A DNA stretch of 64,000 nucleotides from Acidobacteriota bacterium (lineage in GTDB: Bacteria > Acidobacteriota > Blastocatellia > Pyrinomonadales > Pyrinomonadaceae). The stretch covers positions 62,001 to 126,000 of the forward strand of contig JAFDVJ010000004.1 of the NCBI GenBank assembly GCA_018269075.1, written 5' to 3'. How positions within the stretch are numbered: the first letter of the stretch is position 1; the number at the start of each line of letters is the position of its first letter. Shown here piece by piece: positions 48,829-57,610 of this stretch. Made by a program: the position numbers and the translations under genes. The notes beneath the pieces are model-generated. The model had not been told where the DNA came from, searched no databases, and worked only from the letters and a program-made list of their open reading frames with translations.

Positions 48829-51432
48829 TTACTTCATTTTCAGCGTCGGGTCGCCGAGCAGCGTCCACGAGAGGCGGACGTCGCGGCCGCCGATCACGTT
48901 CTGCTTGGCGTCGCGGATGAAGTCGCCGAATCTGACGAGGTTCGGATTGACGGCGATCTGGCTGAAAAAGCGCGTCGCCATCACTTCCTGCACGTCGGGC
49001 GTGGTCTTGCCGGTCGAGGCCCAGACCGCGACCGCGCCGCCCGAGGGCGATTTGAGCAGCGTTTCGCCGAGACTGTCGGCGGGCGTCAAATAATACCCGT
49101 TGAGACAGGTCAGCAGCGTGAAGACCGAATAATTGGGCATATTCGACATACCGGGCACGTCGGTCGAGCTGAAAAACGTCGTCGCCGACCAGACGCTCTG
49201 CGAACCGTGACCGGAATAGTTGACCAGATACCGGCCCTGATTCAGATTGTTGAGCAGAAGATTGCGCGAATCGACCTGCGTCTTGTTGACGAAGAACCGC
49301 GGAATGCTGATCGGGAGCTGATCGGCCAGCCGGTGGCTCAGACCGTCGAAGTCGTAGCCGTTCGGCTCGTCGCTCGCGAACAGAAATCCGCGGGTGAAAC
49401 CGTTCGCGATGGTGTTTTCGAAGGTCATCGTCTTGTTCAGCGCCAGCGTCACCGTGTTCGTGTCGCGGACCGGAATCCGGCCGACGGCGAGCTCGGCGAG
49501 CCCGTCGTTGTTGAAGTCGCAGAGCGCTTCGTCGCTGCCGGTCTCCTCGTAAACGGTGTCGACCAGTTTGGTCGGCACGAAGCTCTGGAAGGCGCGGTTC
49601 TCGTAGTTCCGGAAATCGTAGGTCGCGTCGCCGATCAGCAGCACGTAATTCGGGCCGGTCTGCCAGTTGCTCTTGGCGTAGATCAGAAAATTGGTCATCG
49701 CGGCGGTGCTCGTCGAACCGTAAGAGAACTCGTCGAAGATATCGGCGACGTCGACGACCTCGACCGTCATTCCCTGACCGCGGCGGTAATTCGCCCAGTC
49801 GTTGGCCGGCGTCAGCCAGTCGCGGTGCGTGATGATCACGAGGTCGGCGTTATGCGCGGCGGTGGCGAGCGTCGACGGGAAATTCTGCGTCACCGAATCG
49901 GGCGTCATCACGGCCGAATCCTCGACGGCGTAAATGGCGCGGCCGCGGTGCGACGGCATCACGACTTCGTAGACGCCGTTGTTGTTGTCGATCTGCAGGT
50001 TCGTGAACACGGTCGGGTTGTCGGGGAAGTTGAGATCGAAGACGCGGACGTTCGGCGAAGTAAAGCCGGTCAGCCGGCTCGAACGGTAATTCACCGTATA
50101 GCACGACAGCTTGTTGCCGACGGCCAGATAGTTGCGGTTGAAACCGACCTTGATCGATTCGGCGAGCGTGATGTCGCCCGAGCCGCCGACCGACGTCAGC
50201 GTCAGCGTGTTGGTTCCCTCGACGAGCAGCGCGCGCGGGATCTGGTAATAGCCGTTCATCAGCGTTTTTCCGCCGCCGACGATCGTGTCGAGCTGTTCGC
50301 CGTTGATCTTGACGGTGATCTGATGCTGCGTGTCGGTGATTCCCTGAATGCCGACTTCGAGCGAGGCTTTCGGGACGGTCGTGTCGAGGCCCGACAGCGT
50401 AAAGGTCAGATTGACCGGCGTCGGCGTTCCGGTCGAGCCGATGATCGGCGACGAGCCGAAGAAGTTTTCGGCATCGCCGTTGAGAATGCCCGACGAAATG
50501 TAGATCTGCCGTTCCTTGCGCGAGAACGCCTGCGAATAGCTCTTGTTGACGACGTTGCCGCCGAGCGGCCGGAGCGTCGTGGTCGTGATCCGTTTGCCGT
50601 CCTGCGCGCCGACGATCAGGTAGAAGACCTTGGTCGCGCTTTCGGGCGTGTCGATTCCCTTGCCGTAAAACTCGATATACGAATCGCCCGCGCCGACGAT
50701 GATCGACTGCTCCTTGCCGTCCATATAAAGCTGCCAGAGATTGCCGGGAGCCGAGACGTTGAAGCCGGCCGCTTCGAGCTGCGCGCGGGTGACGCGGTAA
50801 AAGCCTTCCTGTTTGACGCCGATCTTGACGCCCGGCTGGGCCGCGACCCAGCGCTGGACGTTGATGTCGGCCGGAAGCGCGTTGGCGCTGATCAGCGCGG
50901 CCAGATCGTCGGGCAGGTTGAGCAGGCTTTTCGTGAGCAGCGGATTCGGCTTGTCGTTCGGCCGGACGAGCGCCTCGCGGGCGATCGCGTTCAGATCGGG
51001 CGCGTATTTCGGATAGATGACGTCGAACGTCCGGCGGCGGCCGTCGAGCCCGACGCTCTCGATGTAGTAGCCGTCGGACATACTGCCGTCGGCGTCGTAA
51101 AACGTGTATTCGCGCCCCGCGGCGGGCTGATCGCCCATCGTCAGGGCCGCGCCGCCGACGATCGACGGGCTGGCGAGCGTCGTCCCTTTAGCGGTCTGAC
51201 GGTAGACGAAAAAGCCGAAGTTGCGGACTTCGGTCTCGGCCTGCCAGCGCAAAAGGACGCCGCGGCCGTCGGTCAGCGCCTCGGCCCGGCTCAACTTCAC
51301 GTCGGACGGCGGCAAAACCGGCGACTTGACGATGCCCTTCGCGACGAGGCTGCGGCTTTTTTGTGAGAAGACGGCAAAGCCGGCCGTCAGCGTTATCAAA
51401 ACGATTACCAAAAACGAAACTGATTTTTTCAT
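48829..51432 (-). CDS. Secreted C25-family (gingipain-like) cysteine peptidase
   Basis: The 867-residue protein has a signal peptide (SFLVIVLITLTAGFAVFSQ) and a long N-terminal region of beta modules, including a domain like those ahead of PorU/gingipain catalytic units. The C25 domain lies at about 490-865. The catalytic pair is intact: His near 740 in VNYSGHGSQSVW and Cys near 773 in FTLLTCLNGYY. GPNYVLLIGDATYDFRNYE is a further family motif. Family members cut after Arg or Lys in many cases. The protein ends almost at the catalytic domain, with no type IX secretion C-terminal domain, so export by the general pathway is likely. Confidence 0.9.
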   Translation of the reverse strand: MKKSVSFLVIVLITLTAGFAVFSQKSRSLVAKGIVKSPVLPPSDVKLSRAEALTDGRGVLLRWQAETEVRNFGFFVYRQTAKGTTLASPSIVGGAALTMGDQPAAGREYTFYDADGSMSDGYYIESVGLDGRRRTFDVIYPKYAPDLNAIAREALVRPNDKPNPLLTKSLLNLPDDLAALISANALPADINVQRWVAAQPGVKIGVKQEGFYRVTRAQLEAAGFNVSAPGNLWQLYMDGKEQSIIVGAGDSYIEFYGKGIDTPESATKVFYLIVGAQDGKRITTTTLRPLGGNVVNKSYSQAFSRKERQIYISSGILNGDAENFFGSSPIIGSTGTPTPVNLTFTLSGLDTTVPKASLEVGIQGITDTQHQITVKINGEQLDTIVGGGKTLMNGYYQIPRALLVEGTNTLTLTSVGGSGDITLAESIKVGFNRNYLAVGNKLSCYTVNYRSSRLTGFTSPNVRVFDLNFPDNPTVFTNLQIDNNNGVYEVVMPSHRGRAIYAVEDSAVMTPDSVTQNFPSTLATAAHNADLVIITHRDWLTPANDWANYRRGQGMTVEVVDVADIFDEFSYGSTSTAAMTNFLIYAKSNWQTGPNYVLLIGDATYDFRNYENRAFQSFVPTKLVDTVYEETGSDEALCDFNNDGLAELAVGRIPVRDTNTVTLALNKTMTFENTIANGFTRGFLFASDEPNGYDFDGLSHRLADQLPISIPRFFVNKTQVDSRNLLLNNLNQGRYLVNYSGHGSQSVWSATTFFSSTDVPGMSNMPNYSVFTLLTCLNGYYLTPADSLGETLLKSPSGGAVAVWASTGKTTPDVQEVMATRFFSQIAVNPNLVRFGDFIRDAKQNVIGGRDVRLSWTLLGDPTLKMK

Positions 51433-51670
51433 TACTCTAGCACTCCTTCCCGACCGACCCTGTTTTCGGCCGGAAGACCTGATAATTTCGAAAACTGAAC
51501 CAAGTGAACCGATACTTTTAAATTACTCCATTTTGAAGTCCATAGGCAAGATTTTTTCTTGTAATAAAGGACTAATGACCGCGATGTTTTATAAGCGCGG
51601 CGTTTTTTTTTTGAAATTTCTTTCTTTTTTCCGTAATGTTAATTCTGTCAAAGCGCAAAATATTCCAGTT
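51433..51670. other. Divergent intergenic region
   Basis: This 238-base, T-rich gap separates the C25 peptidase (minus) from gamma-glutamyltransferase (plus). Promoters for both must lie here; no box stands out well enough to name, and no gene is seen. Confidence 0.4.
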
Positions 51671-53398
51671 ATGAAGAAAATTACCCGTCCGCTCGCTCTT
51701 TTCGTTTCGATCCTGCTTTTTCTGCCCCTGATCGCGCCGCCCGCCCGCGGCGCGTGGCGCGATCCGGTCCGCGCCCGGCACGGGATGGTCGCCGCGCAGC
51801 ACGAGCTGGCTTCGAAGATCGGCGTCGAAATTATGAAGAAAGGCGGAAACGCGGTGGATGCGGCGGTCGCCGTCGCGTTCGCGCTCGCGGTCGTCTACCC
51901 GGAAGCGGGCAACCTCGGCGGCGGCGGCTTTATGCTGATCCGGTTCAAGGACGGAAAAACGGCGGCGATCGATTACCGGGAGATGGCTCCGCAGGCGGCG
52001 AATCGCGACATTTTCGTTGACAAGAACGGGAACCTGATCAGGGGTGAAGGCTCTTCGACGGTCGGTTATCGGGCGTCCGGGGTGCCGGGAACGCCCGCCG
52101 GACTTGAACTAGCATACCAGAAATTCGGCTCAAAGAAAATACCCTGGGCGAATTTAATCGAACCGGCCCGGCTGCTGGCGCAGAACGGCTACGTTCTGAG
52201 CTACCGCGTGACCCAGTTGTTCCGCTCGTATCAGGCGACGCTCGAAAAATACGAGGACAGCAAACGGATCTTTCTCAACGGCGGCAAGATTTTCGAGGAA
52301 GGCGACACGCTCCGCCAGCCCGATCTGGCCGCGACCCTCGGCCGAATCCAGAAATCCGGCGCGAAGGAGTTTTACACCGGCCGGACCGCCGAGCTGATCG
52401 CCGCCGATATGAAGGCGCACAACGGGCTCATCACGCTCGACGACCTGAAAAACTATCAGGCGAAGGAGCGGACGCCGCTCGTCGGATCGTATCGCGGCTA
52501 TCCGGTCGTCACGATGCCGCCGCCGAGCTCCGGTGGGATCGTGATGCTCGAAGTCCTCAATATGCTCGAAAATTACGACCTCCGGAAGATGGGCTACAAT
52601 TCGGCCCAGAAATATCACATCCTCGCCGAAGCGATGCGCCGCGCCTTCGCCGACCGCGCCGAATATATGGGCGACCCGGATTTCGCGAAAGTGCCGACGG
52701 CGAAGCTCGTCGACAAGGATTACGCCAAACAGCGCGCCGCCACGATCAATCTCACGCAGGCCACCAAAAGCGCCGACGTCAAAGCCGGCGAGGTGACCTT
52801 CGCCGAGGGCACCGAGACGACCCATTTCACGGTCGCCGACGCCGAGGGCAACATCGTCACCAACACCTACACGATCAACGATCTGTTCGGCTCGCGCGTG
52901 ACGGCCAAAGGAACCGGCGTGCTGCTCAACGACGAGATGGACGATTTCGCGGCGCGGCCCGGCAAACCGAATATGTTCGGTCTGATCCAGGGCGAGAACA
53001 ATTCCGTCCAGCCGAAAAAACGGCCGCTCTCGTCGATGACGCCGACGATCGTCCTGCGCATGGACGGTTCCCCGTGGTTCGCGCTCGGCGCGCGCGGCGG
53101 CCCGCGGATCATCACCGCCGTCCTCCAGTCGGTCGTCAATATGATCGATTACGATATGAACATTCAGGAAGCGATCGACGCGCCGCGTATTCACCAGCAG
53201 TGGTACCCGGACGAGATTCTCTACGAGCCGCTCGGGATGTCGCCCGATACGCTGCGTTTGCTGGAAGGCTTCGGCCAGAAATTCGCCGAACGTCCGTCGA
53301 ACATCGCCTCGGCGACCGGCATCGCGATCGAAAACGGCACCGGCGTCAAATTCGGCGCGATCGACTCCCGCAGCGACGGCGAAGCGGTCGGATATTAG
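51671..53398 (+). CDS. ggt: Gamma-glutamyltransferase
   Basis: This exported enzyme hydrolyses or transfers the gamma-glutamyl group of glutathione and related peptides. The 575-residue precursor has a signal peptide ending near PPARG. It self-cleaves before Thr383 (TTHFTVADAEGNIV), the nucleophile at the start of the small subunit. Other family motifs are GGNAVDAAVAVAFALAVVYP, GNLGGGGFMLIR, MPPPSSGGIVMLEVLNML and PLSSMTPTIV. The ATG at 51671 gives the signal peptide; an upstream frame to 51221 overlaps the C25 gene and is rejected. The stop abuts a family A repeat. Confidence 0.96.
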   Translation: MKKITRPLALFVSILLFLPLIAPPARGAWRDPVRARHGMVAAQHELASKIGVEIMKKGGNAVDAAVAVAFALAVVYPEAGNLGGGGFMLIRFKDGKTAAIDYREMAPQAANRDIFVDKNGNLIRGEGSSTVGYRASGVPGTPAGLELAYQKFGSKKIPWANLIEPARLLAQNGYVLSYRVTQLFRSYQATLEKYEDSKRIFLNGGKIFEEGDTLRQPDLAATLGRIQKSGAKEFYTGRTAELIAADMKAHNGLITLDDLKNYQAKERTPLVGSYRGYPVVTMPPPSSGGIVMLEVLNMLENYDLRKMGYNSAQKYHILAEAMRRAFADRAEYMGDPDFAKVPTAKLVDKDYAKQRAATINLTQATKSADVKAGEVTFAEGTETTHFTVADAEGNIVTNTYTINDLFGSRVTAKGTGVLLNDEMDDFAARPGKPNMFGLIQGENNSVQPKKRPLSSMTPTIVLRMDGSPWFALGARGGPRIITAVLQSVVNMIDYDMNIQEAIDAPRIHQQWYPDEILYEPLGMSPDTLRLLEGFGQKFAERPSNIASATGIAIENGTGVKFGAIDSRSDGEAVGY

Positions 53399-53514
53399 GG
53401 ATTTCGGATTTCGGATTTCGGATTTCGGATTTGTCTGAGTTCGAAGGTTCCGATTTCAACAATCGCCATCAAGCTCAAACCAATCCGAAATCCGAAATCC
53501 GAAATCCGAAATCG
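53399..53514. repeat. Inverted heptanucleotide array, family A, copy with core 1
   Basis: Left arm 53401-53431 and right arm 53482-53512 are perfect 31-base inverted copies of GGATTTC units. The 50-base core (TTGTCTGAGTTCGAA at its left) recurs with few changes at 55271-55391. The arms touch the stop codons of the two convergent genes on either side. Confidence 0.9.
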
Positions 53515-53516
53515 TC

Positions 53517-54068
53517 TTATTTTTCCTTTTCGAGCAATTTCGTGGTCGGGTCGGTGACGCTCGTCGGCTGGAGGTCGTTGGTGTCGCGCCAGTTCGACTG
53601 GCGGGGCGGCATATAGCTTTCGGCCGGGATCGTCTGGTGGGCGGGCAGCTCGCCGGCCGTTTTTTTGCGGTTCATCAATTTCTGGGCGGTATGATAGACG
53701 TTTTCCTCAAGCGTCTTCTCGCCCGGAGTCCCGTTTTCGAACATCAGCGCGTAAAGCATCCGGACGACTCCGCCGAGGTAGAAGACGATCGCGGCGAGCC
53801 CGATGATTTCCTGCGGGAAACGGATCAGCAGCGAAAGCACGCCGAGCAGCGGCACCATAAAAACACCGAACAGAAACCACGCCCCGCCCTGTTTGAGGCC
53901 GCGCCGGCGCGGCGTTGGCAGCTGCGGCGCGGTCGGATCGAGATGCGTCGGGACGCCGCCGGTCAGAACGATCTCGGACATCCCGGTCATCACGAAACCG
54001 CAGCGCGAGCAAAACCTGACTTCCGGCGTAATCTGTTCCTGACCGCAGCGCGGGCAATACACTTTCAT
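53517..54068 (-). CDS. Zinc-ribbon membrane protein (tandem paralogue 2)
   Basis: The 183-residue protein starts with a zinc ribbon (VYCPRCGQEQITPEVRFCSRCGF, two CxxC pairs). It has two membrane helices (about 75-95 and 100-122). A C-terminal cytoplasmic tail ends LQPTSVTDPTTKLLEKEK. The ATG at 54068 places the first Cys at residue 4, as in the neighbour. It shares ribbon, two helices and tail with the gene upstream (54080-54628), a clear tandem duplication. Function is unknown; the threonine-rich tail is the most conserved part after the ribbon. Confidence 0.82.
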   Translation of the reverse strand: MKVYCPRCGQEQITPEVRFCSRCGFVMTGMSEIVLTGGVPTHLDPTAPQLPTPRRRGLKQGGAWFLFGVFMVPLLGVLSLLIRFPQEIIGLAAIVFYLGGVVRMLYALMFENGTPGEKTLEENVYHTAQKLMNRKKTAGELPAHQTIPAESYMPPRQSNWRDTNDLQPTSVTDPTTKLLEKEK

Positions 54069-54079
54069 AATCTTTCCCT

Positions 54080-54628
54080 TCAATCCTCTTTGTGCAGTAA
54101 TTTGGTCGTTTCCTCGGTCACGCTGCGCGGAACGAGATCGCCCGTGTCGGGCGCCTTCCACGAACCGGCGGCCGGCGGCACATAGCTCGAAACCGGCCGG
54201 CTCGTCGCCGGCGGCAAAGCGTTGCCGCCGACGTTTCCGGTCAGTTTACCCGGAAACGTCTGCGGATTCGGATCGGCCGCCTGAATCGGATATTTCGGGT
54301 CGTTTTCCAGAAACAAAAACGACAAAACCATCATCACCAGCGCGCCGCAGACGCCGATCACCGACAGCCCGCCGATCGCTTCGCCCGGCGCGCCGGTGAT
54401 GCCGGCCAGCGGGACGAGTATGAAAACGATGAACAGAAACCAGATCAGGGCGATTTTCAGACCGAGCTTGCGGGTGAATTTTTTCTTTCCCTGATGAAGA
54501 TCGGCGAGCTGCGGCAGAAAGCCGCCGTGGGCGAGAATCTCCGAGACGAGGCCGAGCGGAAAGCCGCAGCGCGAACAAAATTTAATTTCTTCCGAAACCT
54601 GTTGTTGACCACAACGCGGACAGTGCAT
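54080..54628 (-). CDS. Zinc-ribbon membrane protein (tandem paralogue 1)
   Basis: The 182-residue protein has a zinc ribbon (HCPRCGQQQVSEEIKFCSRCGF) and two membrane helices (about 70-90 and 97-120). Its soluble tail ends LVPRSVTEETTKLLHKED. It is a paralogue of the gene 11 bases downstream, and both share the tail pattern SVT-x-x-TTKLL. Such ribbon-plus-helix proteins are common but uncharacterised. I cannot assign a function; see the findings for a possible link to the kinase and FHA proteins. Confidence 0.82.
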   Translation of the reverse strand: MHCPRCGQQQVSEEIKFCSRCGFPLGLVSEILAHGGFLPQLADLHQGKKKFTRKLGLKIALIWFLFIVFILVPLAGITGAPGEAIGGLSVIGVCGALVMMVLSFLFLENDPKYPIQAADPNPQTFPGKLTGNVGGNALPPATSRPVSSYVPPAAGSWKAPDTGDLVPRSVTEETTKLLHKED

Positions 54629-54737
54629 TTATTTTCTCCGAAGTTAAAAAGAATCACTAAGACTCAAGCCTTAACGAATTTTGTCACGAAAAAGTTCGTA
54701 ATGCAAAATGATTTCGGAGTCAATTCGCGGCGGCCGC

Positions 54738-55217
54738 TCATTTCAGACGCGGCGGTTTTTCGTCCGAAAATGTCTGGAAAACGGCAAAGGCGCGGCCCTG
54801 AAAATGCTCGGCCCGGGCGATCGTGTCGAGCAGGATCGCGAAGATCGATTTCAGCTTTTCGGGGGCCGGCAATTCCCTCTTCAGATCGTCGTCCGAGCCG
54901 AAAAAACCGAAGCCGCGGCGCCGTGTGGCCTCGACCTCGGCGAGATATCCGAGGATCAGCTCGCCGGTCGAAAGCGCCTCGGGCAGCGTCCATTCGAACG
55001 GGTCGTCCCAGAGCCGCGTCGTCAGCCCGCCGAAGGTCTGCTCGACGGCGGCCGCCGACCGCAGGATGTATTCGCCGCACGAATTGACCGGAAAAAGCGC
55101 CCCGGTTTTCCGCGGCTGCCAGTAAAGCCGGTCGCCGGGCACGCGCCGGATCAGCCCGCACGACCGCTCGTGCAGATTCACAAACCGGTTTTCAAAAATA
55201 TCGAGAAACGTCGTCAT
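54738..55217 (-). CDS. Hypothetical protein, possible DinB-like fold
   Basis: The 159-residue protein has no signal peptide or membrane segment. It is predicted helical, with ENRFVNLHERSCGLIRRVPGDRLYWQP near the start and DTIARAEHFQGRAFAVFQTF near the end. Length, helix content and a His in the last-but-one helix (ARAEHFQGRA) faintly recall the DinB/YfiT four-helix bundle, but the metal-binding His triad is not clear. The start at 55217 was chosen because the longer frame reads into a family A repeat. Function unknown. Confidence 0.65.
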   Translation of the reverse strand: MTTFLDIFENRFVNLHERSCGLIRRVPGDRLYWQPRKTGALFPVNSCGEYILRSAAAVEQTFGGLTTRLWDDPFEWTLPEALSTGELILGYLAEVEATRRRGFGFFGSDDDLKRELPAPEKLKSIFAILLDTIARAEHFQGRAFAVFQTFSDEKPPRLK

Positions 55218-55270
55218 AAAAAAAAGGAACGACAAGATTTTACCTCGTCGCTCCCCGAACCGCCATATGG

Positions 55271-55391
55271 GATTTCGGATTTCGGATTTCGGATTTCGGA
55301 TTTGTCTGAGTTCGAATGTGTCGATCTCAACAATCGCCTTCAAGTTGAAACCAATCCGCAATCCGAAATCCGAAATCCGAAATCCGAAATC
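55271..55391. repeat. Inverted heptanucleotide array, family A, copy with core 2
   Basis: Left arm starts at 55271, right arm ends at 55391. The core between them (TTGTCTGAGTTCGAATGTG at its left) matches the core of the copy at 53399-53514 over about 50 bases with a handful of differences. The right arm lies four bases from the stop of the lipoprotein gene that follows. Confidence 0.88.
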
Positions 55392-55395
55392 GCCC

Positions 55396-55767
55396 TCATT
55401 TTCCCCGGAATTTTCGCTCTTCTTCGTAAATCCCGAGACCGTAGTTTTTGCCGTTGTAGTTGATGCCGTTCTGCAGTTTGCCGCGGACGCCGATCTCGGT
55501 GCCTTTCGAGGGCACGCTTTTTTCGGTAAAGACCCAGATCGAGCCGGTCCCGTCGTCGATCTTGTAGACGCCGCCGCGAATGTTCGTCAGCGGAATGTTG
55601 ACGCCGTAGGCGTCGCGGACGATGCCGGCGACGACGACTTCCTTGTTCTGATATTTCGACGGGTTCGCCTCGATGTCCGCGATGCTTTTGCGTTCGGGAC
55701 AGGCGGCCGTCAGAAGCGCCACCCCGAGCAGCAGACCGATCCAAAACACGATTGTTCCTTTTTTCAT
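55396..55767 (-). CDS. OB-fold-like lipoprotein
   Basis: The 123-residue protein has a lipoprotein signal (FWIGLLLGVALLTAAC, lipidated Cys near residue 23) and a small beta domain with the OB-fold pattern. The pattern runs from KYQNKEVVVAGIVRDAYGVN through GGVYKIDDGTGSIWVFTEKS to TEIGVRGKLQNG. This resembles exported tRNA_anti-like/OB proteins of unknown role. It is probably anchored at the envelope. No operon partner is evident: the gene upstream on the map is in the opposite direction. Confidence 0.78.
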   Translation of the reverse strand: MKKGTIVFWIGLLLGVALLTAACPERKSIADIEANPSKYQNKEVVVAGIVRDAYGVNIPLTNIRGGVYKIDDGTGSIWVFTEKSVPSKGTEIGVRGKLQNGINYNGKNYGLGIYEEERKFRGK

Positions 55768-55919
55768 CTAAATTTCCTCGCTGTTTAGTTTATCCTCTCG
55801 GGAGAGCAGTTTTTCCCAGTCATAAAGATTCAATTTCGGCGGCAAAGTTTGCCAAAATTTTGAAATTTTGCGATGCTTTGTTTGTTTCATTTTCGAATTC
55901 TAATTGCGGCGGGCGGCCA

Positions 55920-57083
55920 ATGACCACAGCAGGACGGAAAACCTTGCCTGAAAAATTTTCTTTCACTTCGAGCTTCGCGGCCGACGTCTGGTCGCCGAAA
56001 ACCGATTCGCGGGCCTACGAATGGTGGTATTTCGACGCGCTCAGCGACGACGGCCGCGATGCCGTCGTGATCATCTTTCTCGATAATTTCATTTTTTCAC
56101 CGCGCTACAACCGGAACGGCCGCGACGAAGAGAAGCGCAGGGACGGCGAGGAGAACGGTCTTCATATTTCGGCCGGCCTCGACGATTCGATTCCGCCCGC
56201 CGAGGCCGACGGCCCGCAGTCGCGGGTTCCGGCGGTGGCCTTTTACTACTATCGCGACGGCCGGCTCGTCTGCCGCGCGATCAACGAGTTCGACCCGGCG
56301 CATTTCACGGCGTCCGAAACCGAACCGACCTGCACGATCGGCGACAGCTTTTTTAAGTTCGACTCCGCGCCCTACGGCCAGGGCTACTACATCTCGATCG
56401 ACGCCCGGCTCTACAAAAACCGCCGTCTGAAGGCCCGTTTCGAATGGATCTCGATCGAAGGCGATTTCGCCCCCGAGAAAAAAGTCGATTACCACGACGC
56501 GCACGTCTGGAATCTGGTCGTGCCGCGCGCCGACGTTTCGGGCAAGATCAACGTGCTCGACGGCCGGGACAAGGAGCTCGACGTCGTTCATTTCCGCGGC
56601 ACCGGCTATCACGACCACAACTACGACAACCGCTGGCTGCCAGAAACCGTTCGCGACTGGCAGTGGGGCCGCGCGCATTTTTCGGATTCGACGGCCGTTT
56701 TTTACCGCTATCAGGAATGCAGCGATCACCCGCCGACGACCAAGCTCTTCACGGTCCGCGACGGCGAGCTCCGCGAACGCGACGCCCAGTACGACGAGCA
56801 GCAGCCGGCCCGCGACATTTTCGGGCTCCGCTACCCGCAGCGGCTGACCTTCATCACCGACGACAATATGCGGCTCCGCGTCAAGCAGACGAAGGTCATC
56901 GACGCGAGCTTTTTTTACCTGCGGTTTTTATCAGAAATGACGCTCACGCTGCGCGACGGCAAGCCGCGCAAGGCGATCGGCATCACCGAATACCTGAACC
57001 CGAAAGCCCTCAAATACCGCTGGCTCGACTGGCTCGTCAATATGCGGATCGGCCGCCGCGGCAAAGGCGCACTCTTGAAATAG
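55920..57083 (+). CDS. CrtC/AttH-like (carotenoid hydratase-fold) protein
   Basis: The 387-residue protein has the lipocalin-like double-barrel signature of the CrtC/AttH family. Near the N-terminus is SRAYEWWYFDALSDDGRD; further on are VWNLVVPRADVSGKI and FRGTGYHDHNYDNRWL, with DWQWGRAHFSD after it. CrtC hydrates neurosporene in carotenoid synthesis, while many relatives have other or unknown substrates. No carotenoid genes are next to it, so the specific activity is open. The ATG at 55920 fits the family N-terminus. The stop TAG starts a family B repeat. Confidence 0.82.
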   Translation: MTTAGRKTLPEKFSFTSSFAADVWSPKTDSRAYEWWYFDALSDDGRDAVVIIFLDNFIFSPRYNRNGRDEEKRRDGEENGLHISAGLDDSIPPAEADGPQSRVPAVAFYYYRDGRLVCRAINEFDPAHFTASETEPTCTIGDSFFKFDSAPYGQGYYISIDARLYKNRRLKARFEWISIEGDFAPEKKVDYHDAHVWNLVVPRADVSGKINVLDGRDKELDVVHFRGTGYHDHNYDNRWLPETVRDWQWGRAHFSDSTAVFYRYQECSDHPPTTKLFTVRDGELRERDAQYDEQQPARDIFGLRYPQRLTFITDDNMRLRVKQTKVIDASFFYLRFLSEMTLTLRDGKPRKAIGITEYLNPKALKYRWLDWLVNMRIGRRGKGALLK

Positions 57084-57153
57084 TGGAGAGTGGAGAGTTC
57101 GGGGAATTTATTATCCTTTAACTCTCCACTCTCCACTCTCCACTCTCCACTCT
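57082..57153. repeat. Inverted heptanucleotide array, family B, copy 3
   Basis: Left arm (57082-57104) begins in the stop codon of the CrtC-like gene; right arm (57120-57153) ends inside the stop of the convergent YbjQ-family gene. The spacer is only about 15 bases, so a tight hairpin can form on both transcripts. Confidence 0.88.
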
Positions 57154-57472
57154 ATTTGTTGGTCAGTTTGACGGCCGTCCCGTAGGCGAGGACTTCGGTC
57201 GCGCCCTGCGTGAATTCGGTCGCGTCGTAGCGCATCCCGATGATCGCGTCGGCGCCGATTTCCTGCGCGTGCGCGACCATCCGCGCAAAGGCTTCCTGAC
57301 GGGCCGCCTCGCAGACCCGCGTCCATTCCTCGATATTGCCGCCGCCGAGGGCCTTTAAGCCGCCGATGATACCCGCGCCGATGCTCGTCGCGCGAACGAC
57401 GATCCCGCGGACGACGCCCAGATACTGGACGACCTGCCCCATTTCCACATCATTTCCGGTGGTCACGATCAT
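57152..57472 (-). CDS. YbjQ/UPF0145-family protein
   Basis: The 106-residue protein matches the YbjQ family: YLGVVRGIVVRATSIGAGII, GGLKALGGGNIEEWT, AHAQEIGADAIIGMRYD and a C-terminal EVLAYGTAVKL. The family forms pentameric rings, and its biochemical role is unknown. ATG at 57472 has a GGGAG site upstream at normal spacing; an ATG 18 bases earlier lacks one. Confidence 0.93.
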   Translation of the reverse strand: MIVTTGNDVEMGQVVQYLGVVRGIVVRATSIGAGIIGGLKALGGGNIEEWTRVCEAARQEAFARMVAHAQEIGADAIIGMRYDATEFTQGATEVLAYGTAVKLTNK

Positions 57473-57610
57473 TTTCTTTTCTCCCTTCAATCAAGATTTC
57501 CACCCAAGTTTAAAGGGTCTTTTTTCGTAAGTAAACCCGATTCCGCCCCGGTCGGGATTTTTTTTTGACCGACGGTTTTCCGCCGGTCACGGGCGTTATT
57601 CCGCGGCCGT

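Noticed and set aside
48808..51366. An 852-residue open frame opposite the C25 peptidase
   Set aside because: It is a GC-skewed shadow of a recognised gene; it is Arg/Asp-rich with no motif.
57536..57600. Terminator hairpins between the YbjQ and SnoaL-like genes
   Set aside because: Two partial stems flank a T run, but neither has the T run on the correct side of the minus-strand transcript it would end.
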